A stretch of DNA of 15,000 bases from Stephanodiscus triporus (Eukaryota > Bacillariophyta > Thalassiosirophyceae > Thalassiosirales > Thalassiosiraceae), in the NCBI GenBank assembly GCA_036939755.1, contig JALLAZ010000391.1, forward strand, positions 1 through 15,000, in the 5' to 3' direction. Below are positions 6,952 to 15,000 of the stretch, one piece after another. Position 1 is the first letter of the stretch. Each line of letters begins with the position of its first letter. The notes under the pieces are model-generated. The model saw only the letters and a program-made list of their open reading frames with translations. It ran no database searches and was not told the DNA's origin. The position numbers and the translations under genes were made by a program.

Positions 6952-7475
6952 TTAAATACGCATCGAATCAAGCACAAGTGGTGTGATGGTAGTAGTAGCA
7001 GCTGTGATAGCGTTGAGGGGGATATTCCCCAAACCCACACGTGAGGTAGGTGCGGTGGTTGAAGTTGGCGCCTTCTGCGATGACAGTGGTGTGATGGTAA
7101 TAGCAGCTGTGATAGTGATTAGGGGGGTGTTCCCCTAAGGCACACGGGAGGTAGGGGCGGTGGTAGAAGTTGGTGCCGTCTTTGATGATGCCGCGACACG
7201 AGGCTTCTTCATTGGAGGGGCGGCCGATGACAATGTCCTCTTCCCATTTTTCGTGGTGACTGTGGTGAGATTCTCATGCAGCGGTGCTGCATTCACATCA
7301 TTGAGTACCAAGCAGTGAGTGACGATGGACATTTCAATGGAATTATGAGCATTGATTTCACTTTCGAAGTGAAATCTAACAGCTCACATCTTGATAATGG
7401 CTCACCTTTTCGAAGCGGCTCAGCGCCCGCGACGATGTGCAACTGCATCGACATGCGACCGCATTGCATCGACAT
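6952..7475 (-). pseudogene. Small basic Thr/Pro-repeat gene interrupted by TAG
   Basis: A two-exon model fits: exon 7475-7406 (MSMQCGR start), a 119-nt intron (7405 GTGAGC to 7287 GCAG), and exon 7286 onward, joined in phase 1. The product has a basic, NLS-like part (KNGKR and MKKPR) and then APTSTTAPTSRV. A TAG at 7135-7137 ends it at 73 aa. The same frame then stays open through a second repeat copy to a TAA at 6952-6954, and that copy has TTG where the first has TAG. This could be a gene disabled by one nonsense change, a genuine 73-aa protein, or, given the repeats, a chance frame. Function unknown. Confidence 0.35.
6978..7190 (-). repeat. 108-bp tandem repeat, two copies
   Basis: The block GTGGTGTGATGGTA starts at 6978 and again at 7086. 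The copies stay alignable to about 7190 with one 3-bp length difference, which keeps reading frame. On the minus strand each codes for about 36 residues containing APTSTTAPTSRV followed by Ile/Thr-rich ITAA and ITP motifs. Confidence 0.85.
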
Positions 7476-7709
7476 GGATTGCGACGGTCGTCATCGTGGA
7501 GGTGCTCACGGTCTCCTGCTAGTCCAAGCGTATGCGGATTGGGTTTGCTAGTGGGTATGCCAGTAGGCATTCACTTTTAGTTAGTACCCACAAACTATTT
7601 CGCAGCAATTACAAGGCAATCAAGTACTGCACCGAGCACTTTCAATACCCAGGAACATGGAACGATGTATCTGTATGGTGTGAAAGGAGGGGGAGGATAG
7701 ACTTGAGAG

Positions 7710-8180
7710 TTGCTTCAATGGCAAGAAAGCGTTGTCACCATCCTCGCCATAGGCATCGTAGGTGTCACCATCTATGTTGTTATCACTAATAATAATATCA
7801 GAGAGCAAGATATGAATCCTCTGATCTTTAGCCAGCGTAACTACACTGATAGCTTCCTCTGACGAATTTATCGTATCCATTGCAGTTCCAACCGAGGCGC
7901 CAAACTTACGGAAGAGCTCAACCGATGGACTAGGTCCCACAATACCCTATCGGATCATGGCTGCCGGATACGATCTCTCCGCGGATTCATCTGTGTGGCG
8001 ACAGGTCAGAAATCAAACAAGTAATTACATATTATATATATAATGCATTTCGATATCTACACAAAGGGGAACGTGGACAAATCACACGAGCATAACCTGA
8101 AACACTTTGGAACTGACAGAGATTCAGGAATATCTCTTGTTGCCTATTTCATTCAAAAACAGACACTCAAACTCGAATGA
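7710..8180 (+). CDS. 3' part of a spliced single-pass membrane protein, unknown family
   Basis: Three exons join without a stop: up to 7836; 7886-8004; and 8067-8180 ending in TGA. The introns are 7837-7885 (49 nt, GTAACT to TTGCAG, with CTGAC as a possible branch site, phase 1) and 8005-8066 (62 nt, AT-rich, GTCAGA to AAAG, phase 0). The encoded 119 residues start with a strong transmembrane helix (about residues 7-24, SVVTILAIGIVGVTIYVVI) followed by NNN, a PTEAPN spacer and a polar domain with AAGYDLSADSSVWRQ. A short cytoplasmic end, one helix and a Pro/Thr spacer recall diatom type II membrane proteins. The frame has a TGA at 7704-7706 and no ATG before the helix, so an upstream exon or start is missing; I could not place it. 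It is convergent with the LRR gene, the stops being 35 bp apart. A competing minus-strand frame at 7620-7940 overlaps. Confidence 0.45.
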
Positions 8181-8215
8181 ATATAAGACTCTCATACGCT
8201 TGCAATAACATACTC

Positions 8216-9612
8216 TCATGCGCAGGAGCTGCAACATGGGCAGTCAACTTCTGGAGGGTTGCCAAGACAATCCGTTACCAAAACACCAAGAANTTGCATG
8301 GCGCTCAAATCATACAATGTTTCGGGAAGGGTGCCCGATATCTCATTGAAGTCCATGTCTATAATCAGCAGCCGCTCGAGCTTGCCGTACTCTGATGGGA
8401 TGGGACCAGAGATGGTGCCCTGTTCGAGGATAAGGAATCGCATTGACGGAAGTACGGATAATTCGGGCACAAGTTTGCCCGAGAGTCCATTATTCTCTTT
8501 TTCAATGTCAGAAATGGAAAACAGCGCGTTAGCTATACCAATTGGTTCATAACTAATATTCCGAATGTGCGATCTAAATACTCACCAAAATCAAGTTGAT
8601 CCAAGCACAAATCTAAATTCGGCGTATCAGCGCCCCAACATGCGACGCCACCCCAATAACATTCGTTCACGGGCCCAAGCCAGGCATCGGTGCCAACAAC
8701 CCGTTCGTTTGCCACACCGAACGGCGTCACGACCCTGTTGCAGTTGTCGTTTGCCGTGGCGACCGATGCGGCATCATCGAAGTTCTCCGGGGCCGAGCAC
8801 TGATTCCAATCATCGCCGTTGGTCGCGAAGTAAAACGTCGCGAGGACGTACCGCTGTACCATGGGATTCACTCCGTCGTTTGTGCAACCCAGTCCATCGT
8901 TGTTGGGGCACAGTGTGGGTACGATCGTGTCCTCATTTGTTATCCATTCTAAGGCGCGAGCCTGTGGAGTCGTCGGGTCGTCGAAGAGCACAGGATCAGA
9001 GATCGTCGACATCAATTCTCGAATCTGTGCGGTGCGTGCGTCAGGCGACAGATTGCAAGGCTGTGTCGGCGAGGCCGAGGGACTGAGTGTTGGATTCATA
9101 GTTGAAGGAATCGGCGTGGGCGGGAACGTGGGAAACAGACTGCTTGGAAGGGGAGTGATAAGGACAGGAGGTGGAGTCATGGGAGCCGGAGTGCTGGTAA
9201 TTGGAGCCAGACTAGTTGGAGCCGGACTAGTTGGAGCCGGAGTGATGGGAGCAGGAGTGATGGGAATGGGAGTTGAATCGATTGGAGCCGGAGTTATGGG
9301 AGCTGGACTCATGGGAGTTGGTTCGACTGGAGCCGGAGTCATGGGAGTTGGTGGAATGGGGATCGCTGTCGTCGGCAGAGGCGGATAAGACGATTGCAGC
9401 GATCGTGTCCAGAAGACAACATCTTCCGCTGTGATATCAAGTTCTTTTTTCAGTGCTTTGTGCTGTTCTCCAGTGCCATAGCCATATTTTACCGTTCCGT
9501 TCTGCCTCTTCCGGAGGAATCGAGAGTAATATTTCTTCTTCGCGTCGTCGGTGCTAGCAGCGGCGGCTGCCAAAAGGCATCCTGCCACCAGAGTAGCAGA
9601 TTTCACACCCAT
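8216..9612 (-). CDS. Secreted Pro/Thr-rich leucine-rich-repeat protein, 435 aa, two exons
   Basis: Exon 1 is 9612-8586, exon 2 is 8496-8216. The 89-nt intron (8585 GTGAGT to 8497 AG) splits a Glu codon and joins LDF to ENNGLSGKL, restoring a canonical LRR. The protein has a signal peptide (residues 1-20), a basic patch (about 34-36), a Pro/Thr/Ala-rich stem of tandem TPAP and SPAP motifs (about 76-185), an N-terminal capping region with ALEWITNEDT, QRYVLATFYFATNGDDW and NECYWGGVAC (about 215-326), roughly three plant-type LRRs with G-x-IP and G-x-LP signatures (about 338-410), and a Cys-rich end (DCPCCSSCA). The capping region, LRR type and CC-C ending match a large diatom family of extracellular LRR proteins. 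A role in cell-surface recognition or adhesion is usual to suggest but unproven. It has few LRRs for this family, and an N (8293, near residue 411) lies just where further repeats could be missing. The gene is divergent from the STAND gene at 10288. Confidence 0.85.
8293..8293. other. Undetermined base (N) inside the LRR coding exon
   Basis: A single N occurs in exon 2 of the LRR gene, between the third LRR and the Cys-rich tail. In repeat DNA it may mark an unresolved join rather than one unclear base. The frame stays open across it as written. Confidence 0.95.
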
Positions 9613-10287
9613 TGTTCAGCTGGCTATTATTTGATGCCTTAGTAAGGGCAGATATCGTGTCAGGTCAGTGTTGTGCAAACCAACTGTAATGTACAACAAA
9701 ATACTAAAAGGCGGAGGTAAACGCGCAAGTTCGTAAGTGAGAAGATCCCATGCTGTCGGCATGAACTCTTTTCAATCGAGCATCGCTCGCCGGCGGACGA
9801 TATTTCAAGATTGAATCCAAATGTATCATGTTCCTCTGTTGAAAGCCGAATTGAAGTTACGAAATTAGAGAAGCACATGTATTCAGGGGAGAAAACATTT
9901 TCTATAGCGGAACTAGTATGTCAGGTACAATCTTTCCCGCGTTTTTGTGGTCTCGCGGAACGAAGAGCGGCGCGCGGGATTCTCTCGCTCAATCAGAGTG
10001 CGTCGCAGGCAGTTCTGGGAAGCTAAATGAAAATAATGGTTCAACACAACATTAACATCAATTCCGCGTTCCCCATTCTCGCTCTTCTCTAATGATCACA
10101 GGAACATGTTTTTTAGTTAACACCTCGCAGATCATCAAGCTGTCAAAGCGTGAGCGCGGACTATCACTTTACTAACGGGCCGCGGTTCGCGGCGGGGCGG
10201 TTGTCGACGGTACTGTTCCCCTGGTTTAACGGACCGTTATCCAATCTACGCGCCTATCCGACATAGCGTCGACTGGTTGGTTGTAAG
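9613..10287. promoter_or_regulatory. Divergent intergenic region between the LRR and STAND genes
   Basis: The two start codons face away from each other across 675 bp, so both promoters must lie here unless upstream non-coding exons exist. Short frames inside show no recognisable protein. Features near the STAND start are a GC-rich palindrome GCCGCGGTTCGCGGC (10179-10193), a smaller palindrome AACGGACCGTT (10228-10238) and a CCAAT at 10241-10245. No TATA box is evident. Regulation by a shared element is inference. Confidence 0.5.
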
Positions 10288-13200
10288 ATGGATATGCTCA
10301 ATCGAGATCGCAGTCATGTGCAAGTAGAGGAAGCAGCAGCGGGTTTTGACATTGAGCAGCAGCCCATCCATTATGAGTACATATTTGGCTTTGGTTCGAT
10401 CAGTTGAGTTGATTGTTCATTCCTTTTCGTTATACCCCAACGAATATTTCCTCATCAATGACCCGATTTGTCAGTGAACACCACCACCCATGCAACTTGG
10501 CAGACTCCAGGTAAAGAGGAGTCCAGTGTTATCCCAGGAGCTGTGGCCACGATCACGAAATGCTTTGGCTACAAAAGAAAGTGGAATTTTCGGTCATTCA
10601 CTGGATTCACGGCGCTAGGGGTTGTTTCATCAGAGTACGAAGCGAGTGATATCAATGGCGTTCTTTTTCAAGTGCCAAGGAGTGAGATATCGAATTTTGA
10701 TAGAAGGGAAGTGGGTTATGAAAGAGTTGAAGTGCCTCTCAAGTTCTTAGAGTTCCATCCTAGAGTTTTAGGGTCTACTTCACAACTTAACATTGGTTCC
10801 AACGCAAAAATTTGGTTATATGTTCCCATTCCATCACATAACATGTCTGCTGACGAGAATCACCCCTTACTCCAATCATATGTTGATACAGTACTACAGG
10901 GGTGTCTCGAATGGGGTGGAGAGGATATGGCCGAGGACTTTATTCTGTCTACTGGAGGTTGGAGCTGTTTCTATTTGAATGACACTCCCTCTTCCAGAAG
11001 ACCATGGCTCTTCCGTAAGCAATATGCAACAATAGATGAATTGCTGTCAAAGCACTCGCAACTTACGCATTATGGAGATCGACGTCATCCTGAGGAGTTT
11101 GCATCAGCGTTCAATCAAAGAATGAAGGGAACATGGTCCATACCAAGACGTAACCCTAATTTCACCGGTAGAGATCATGAGTTAGACGAAATTCAATCTC
11201 GATTCTCTGCCATGGAAATGGGAGGGCAACAAATAATTTCAAAGGTGGAGGTTGCAGGCATGGGGGGAGTCGGCAAAACTCAACTCGTGGCTGAGGTAAG
11301 TGCGCTCAATTCGAGTTTGCTTTTGGAACTTATATGAAAATCCAGTTCATCCCCCATAGTATTGTTATCGCCATTTCCCTCGAGATTATGGTCTAGTTGT
11401 ATGGTTGAATGCAGAAACAATTGATTCGTTGATAACAGATTTTCGTCAACTTCTTGCTGATTTAGCAAACGTTGATGCTGATATGGACAAGAGCTCGGAT
11501 GAGATAGTGGAAGAAGTGAGAACCCGTCTTTTTAGATCAAATGTTCCGTGGTTGATAGTATTCGACAATGCAGAGTCTTCGTCCCTTGAGGCGCTGGCAC
11601 ACTTCGTCCCTCGAGGCGCTGGCACAAAGGGTCATGTTCTTGTAACCACGCGCCATGTAATAGCTGATTCTAGCGGAACACTGATTCTTGGATGTTTACG
11701 TACAAATGAAGCAATTGAGTTGCTGAGGCGGTCCGCTGGCTCACACAACATGGACGGGTCTTCCAACGCTGCCGCAGCAGAAGTGTTGTCCGAAAAATTA
11801 GGTAATCAATCTGATACCAGTGAAGGAAATGACATATGCGTATTAACCTCTTCATGTCACTGATTCTTTTTGTTCTTGATTAGGCAATCTACCGCTTGCA
11901 CTCTCGATGGCTGCTGCATATATGAGACGATGTGAAGTTGAATGCTCTGAGTACTTACATCGTTACACAGCCTCAGAGAAGAGTGGTCAATCACTCCTAC
12001 GACGAGGACCCGGAGCGACGAGTGTTGCGTCCATCCTTTCATTATTGTTGCCAAAGATTGAGGAAGAGAATCAAATCACATCTGAAGTGCTGCATCTCTT
12101 ATCATTCGTGGGACCAGATGTGATAACGAAATCGCTACTGCGGAACTTGATTAGCGCCAAGAAAAACTATGATGAAAAGATTTCAGAGAGAAACACAAAT
12201 ACGTTAAAAAAGCAGCTCTCGGTAAATGGCCCCCTACCTGCTTGTATCATTCTAGGTGGTGTTGCTTTGTTGCTTATGAGCCCAAGAATGCTGCCTGCCA
12301 TAGATATGCAAAGGGCTGCTCTTATTGTTTTGGCGTCGACAGCATCTTCCATTTTGGTTTTGTCAATGGGAGCTGCCAGTGAAAAGGCAAATACTTCGTC
12401 TAATAAGCTAACGTCCACGTCGAGGTCCTTTTCTGCCTTTGAATACGAACAGTCGGATGTTTCGTGGGACATTCTCAAATCATTTTCGTTGCTGTCAGTA
12501 AAGGAAGGAAAAGGAAGCGTACATAGGCTTCTAGCTGCAGCTATGAGATCTTGCCAATCGCAAGAGGAAAGTTTGTATTACATAACAATCTGCATAGATG
12601 CTATGGTCTCTTGCTGGATGTTCAAAGCAGATTCAACGGAATCATGGAAGAGTTCTCTCCAACTTTTAGATCACGTGAAGACTATTGTTGCCCACTCACA
12701 GGAATACAATATTGATTCCCTGCGGTTGTTGACCGTAGCACGATTGTCGAAAGAAGCTGGTGTTCTTTCAGCAATGGCTCTTAATGCATTTGTTGAAGCC
12801 CAAGTTTCGATCGAAGTCACGTTGAAACTCCTTGAGAGATCAACCATGGCAAAGAAGCCAGAATGTCGAAAGGCAAAGGCAGAAGCTTTGTATGAGTTAA
12901 GCAAGATTCACAGGTATCAGGGACGATATGACGACGCTAATAAATGCCTAATGGAATCTTTGGATCTCAATAATGCAGATGGTTTCTTCACTGCTGATAC
13001 GCTGCACGAGCTCGGCATATTGGAAATTAAGAGACATAACTTGGATGCAGCCACAAGCTTCTTACAACAATCCCTTGAAATAAGGAGGGGCCTGGACGAT
13101 AGAAATAGTGACCAAGTAAATGCCAGTGCCACTCTTCATCAACTGGCCGCGGTCCATGTTGCACGCAAACCTCCTTCACTCGATAAGGCCAAGGTTCTTC

Positions 13201-14102
13201 TGCAGGAAGCACTTGGCCTTTCCCGACAGATTGGTCAACGTGCGGCAACAATCAAGCAGCTCGCACGTGTCACTATTCGTCAGGGTTTTCTCGATCAAGC
13301 AGAATCTTACTTGGATCAAGCATTAGAATTATACCGGGAGCTGTACGGAGACAACAAGCTACATATTAATATAGCTGCAGTCCGATTTCAACAAGGAGCT
13401 CTTGCTTTGCAACGGTCGCGGTTAACGAATGATAAAGCCCAGTCTTTAGATAACGCATGGTTGTGCTTCCACGATTGCCTCAGAATTCGGAGGCACGTCT
13501 ACGCATATGCTTCTCCTCTGGGCCATTCATCAGAAGATACGGACCCAATTCATTTAGAAGTTAGCTGTGTGCTTCATGAGTTGGGATCGGTGGGGTTGAC
13601 CCAGAAGCGTTTTACCCAGTCCATGAAAATGCTTGAAGCAGAACGTGCTATTCTCGTCAGATTAGCCGAAACAGCTCCCCGCAGCGAGAGAATATACCAA
13701 GCAAGGCTGACCAACCTCACATGGCTTAGAAAATGCACCAAGGAGATGGGGGATGACATTAAGTCCGCTTCTCTTTCCGATGAAAGATTAGCATTGAAAA
13801 TTCAGTTTGGGCTAAAATGTAAGTCCGAAAGAAACGATGTGAGCTGCGAGTCAAATGTACTCAAAGAAAAGGCGAAGCGATGTAGATGGATGGCAAGGAG
13901 GTTCGCTCTCGATAAATCAGACTCCGAAACACATCGGAAAGAACTCCTGAAGTGTCTGGCAGAGCTTAAGGATGAGACTAGGACTGCTTCGCCGGGGCCC
14001 ATGGCAGAGGCAGCATCGCAATTCCTGGAAACACTGTTGCGGTGGCTCGACCAATCAGGTGGGGGATCAGAGATCCTAGCGGCATGTGATAGCTTACGGT
14101 GA
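10288..14102 (+). CDS. STAND NTPase: gamma-glutamylcyclotransferase-like domain, NB-ARC and TPRs, 1198 aa, four exons
   Basis: Exons are 10288-10402, 10475-11295, 11360-11801 and 11884-14102. Introns are 72, 64 and 82 nt, all GT-AG with matching phases (1, 0, 1). Residues about 29-240 resemble the gamma-glutamylcyclotransferase/AIG2 fold: YIFGFGSIMN at 31-40 is the usual glycine loop, and FDRREVGYERV carries Glu117 at the position of the family's catalytic acid. An SYVDTVLQGCL and GGWSCFYLNDT segment fits the end of that domain. The NB-ARC domain follows: P-loop GMGGVGKT 300-307, Walker B PWLIVFDNAE 375-384, HVLVTTR 404-410 (sensor Arg region), GNLPLAL 460-466. After a winged-helix-like start come two hydrophobic segments (about 577-594 and 604-623), then SVHRLLAAAMR typical of the winged helix end, a helical region, and about six TPRs at 794-1050. 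Such proteins are ATP-driven switches that oligomerise on sensing a ligand through the repeats. The N-terminal enzyme-like domain may be the output or may sense gamma-glutamyl compounds; both are inference. The ATG at 10288 opens exon 1 directly before the glycine loop. Confidence 0.85.
11577..11626 (+). repeat. 25-bp tandem duplication inside the NB-ARC exon
   Basis: CTTCGTCCCTTGAGGCGCTG and the following five bases (11577-11601) recur immediately at 11602-11626 with one T-to-C difference. The period is not a multiple of three, so the copies are read in different frames (SLEALA versus VPRGAG). The frame into the conserved HVLVTTR motif depends on both copies being present. Confidence 0.9.
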
Positions 14103-14456
14103 GGGGAGGGAGATTGCATGTTGTGTTTGTTCTTCTCTTCGCGAGCAGCCTCACAACTCACTTTTTACACCATAGCAATGTGTTGAGAGCGCATGGAGTC
14201 CAGGTGAATGATTCAATTCATCCAAGGAACAATATCACTAAAGATAGTTGAACCGTGACAGAGACTGCATCCATGTGGTAATCTTCTGTGTCCTTACGGC
14301 TGAAGGCTTTTTTGATGCAGGAGAGTTCTAAGGCAAAAATGCCTATCTGACTTAACCACTTCTTATTCATGTACAAGGATGTGTCGGATGCTCATGGTGA
14401 TGAAAGTTCTATAACAAAGATGACAATGAATAACAAAGAATAAAATTATTTCTTCG
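14103..14456. other. Convergent intergenic region, no gene seen
   Basis: This lies between the stop of the STAND gene and the stop of the minus-strand coiled-coil gene. An AATAAA at 14439-14444 (+) could be a polyadenylation signal for the STAND gene, but it is 337 bp past the stop. Nothing else was recognised. Confidence 0.5.
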
Positions 14457-15000
14457 TCATATTTCTACACCATTCTTGTCCGCCTTCTTCTTTACTCGAT
14501 TTTTCTTTGCCTGTTGCAGTGCCCTGTATTGCCTAAGCGAGTTCTCGAGGTTTGATATTGTAGTTTCTCGGCAGCTCAATTTCGTGTTCAATTCATCCTT
14601 GATGATACGTTTTTCCTCTTCCAACATGGCGATCCGATAAAGAAGGGGGGCAAGTTTCTCATGCATGTCAGAACGAAGGGAATTGACGCTCGATTCTAGG
14701 ACTTTGTTCGCATTCTCAAGCATTACCACCTGCGCGACAAGGACGGGATCGGAGCCAGCCACTTCATCGCCGTTACCTGGAGAGTGGGATCCAACGGACG
14801 AAAGCAGTGAATGCCTCAAAACTCCTGCCGCCTTGTTTATTTCGACAAGTTGAGTCTCCAAAGCCGACCGCTGAGCCGTGATGATTTCGTTCTCCTCGGA
14901 CAGCCGTGCCAATGCACATTCTTTATCCTGCTGAGATTCGACGCGCAGCCTCACCAATTCCGCCTTGAGATTCTCGATTTGATCCTCCTGGAACGAGCCA
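14457..15000 (-). CDS. Coiled-coil protein, C-terminal part (5' end beyond the window)
   Basis: The minus-strand frame is open from the window edge to a stop at 14457, giving about 180 residues. Heptad-like spacing of Leu, Ile and Val with many Glu, Lys, Gln and Arg is clear in two blocks (about 15000-14830 and 14740-14510), separated by a Ser/Gly-rich break (HSPGNGDEVAGSDP) that would act as a hinge. The end is strongly basic (AKKNRVKKKADKN). No catalytic motif is present in this part. It could be the tail of a motor, centrosomal or tethering protein; the sequence does not say which. No ATG is seen in the frame within the window, consistent with the start lying upstream. Convergent with the STAND gene. 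Confidence 0.75.
   Translation of the reverse strand, partial: GSFQEDQIENLKAELVRLRVESQQDKECALARLSEENEIITAQRSALETQLVEINKAAGVLRHSLLSSVGSHSPGNGDEVAGSDPVLVAQVVMLENANKVLESSVNSLRSDMHEKLAPLLYRIAMLEEEKRIIKDELNTKLSCRETTISNLENSLRQYRALQQAKKNRVKKKADKNGVEI

Noticed and set aside
7620..7940. Minus-strand frame of 106 codons (VELFRKFGASVG start)
   Set aside because: It looks protein-like but has no ATG at its beginning, starts just after a TAG and overlaps the phase-matched plus-strand exons. Kept only as the competing interpretation.
8861..9388. Plus-strand Gly/Val/Met-rich repeat frame
   Set aside because: Antisense of the Pro/Thr/Ala stem of the LRR protein, which has clear family features on the minus strand.
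10468..10476. Start of the STAND protein at the beginning of its long second frame
   Set aside because: An in-frame TGA at 10459 lies just before it, and splicing 10403-10474 joins the glycine loop of the cyclotransferase-like domain in the right phase, so the true start is the ATG at 10288.

Overview
This window reads as nuclear DNA of a eukaryotic alga, most likely a centric diatom close to the Thalassiosirales. The evidence is: short GT-AG introns (49 to 119 nt) whose phases keep coding frames open; a secreted Pro/Thr-rich leucine-rich-repeat protein of the type common in diatoms; a tandem array of WRKY19-like zinc fingers; and Thr/Pro-rich secretory proteins. No operons, Shine-Dalgarno sites, tRNA, rRNA, CRISPR array or complete transposon were recognised. 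The species call is inference from gene content only.

Layout. 1-515 holds no convincing gene, only a 10-bp-stem hairpin. 516-3905 (+) is one long, low-complexity protein of 1129 aa built from three different internal duplications. A G16 run follows its stop. 4009-4898 (-) is a secreted Thr/Pro-rich protein whose C-terminal membrane segment lies in another frame, so it is a broken or mis-modelled gene. 4899-5468 is non-coding as far as I can see. 5469-6718 (-) is a spliced gene joining a ZZ/RING-like zinc cluster to four WRKY19-like fingers. 6952-7475 (-) is a small repeat-bearing frame interrupted by one TAG. 7710-8180 (+) is the 3' part of a spliced single-pass membrane protein, found from matching intron phases. 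8216-9612 (-) is a two-exon secreted LRR protein of 435 aa with one undetermined base. 9613-10287 is a divergent intergenic region. 10288-14102 (+) is a four-exon gene for a 1198-aa STAND NTPase: a gamma-glutamylcyclotransferase-like domain, then NB-ARC, then TPRs. 14103-14456 is non-coding. 14457-15000 (-) is the C-terminal part of a coiled-coil protein that continues past the window.

How the parts may relate. The LRR gene and the STAND gene are transcribed away from each other from one 675-bp region, so an extracellular LRR protein and an intracellular NTPase switch may share control; this is inference. The STAND gene is the most interesting item: a small-molecule enzyme fold sits where such proteins usually carry a signalling domain, and two hydrophobic segments interrupt the region after the NTPase. 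Repeat duplication followed by frame damage or rapid amino-acid change recurs across 500-7500, which suggests a fast-evolving accessory stretch.
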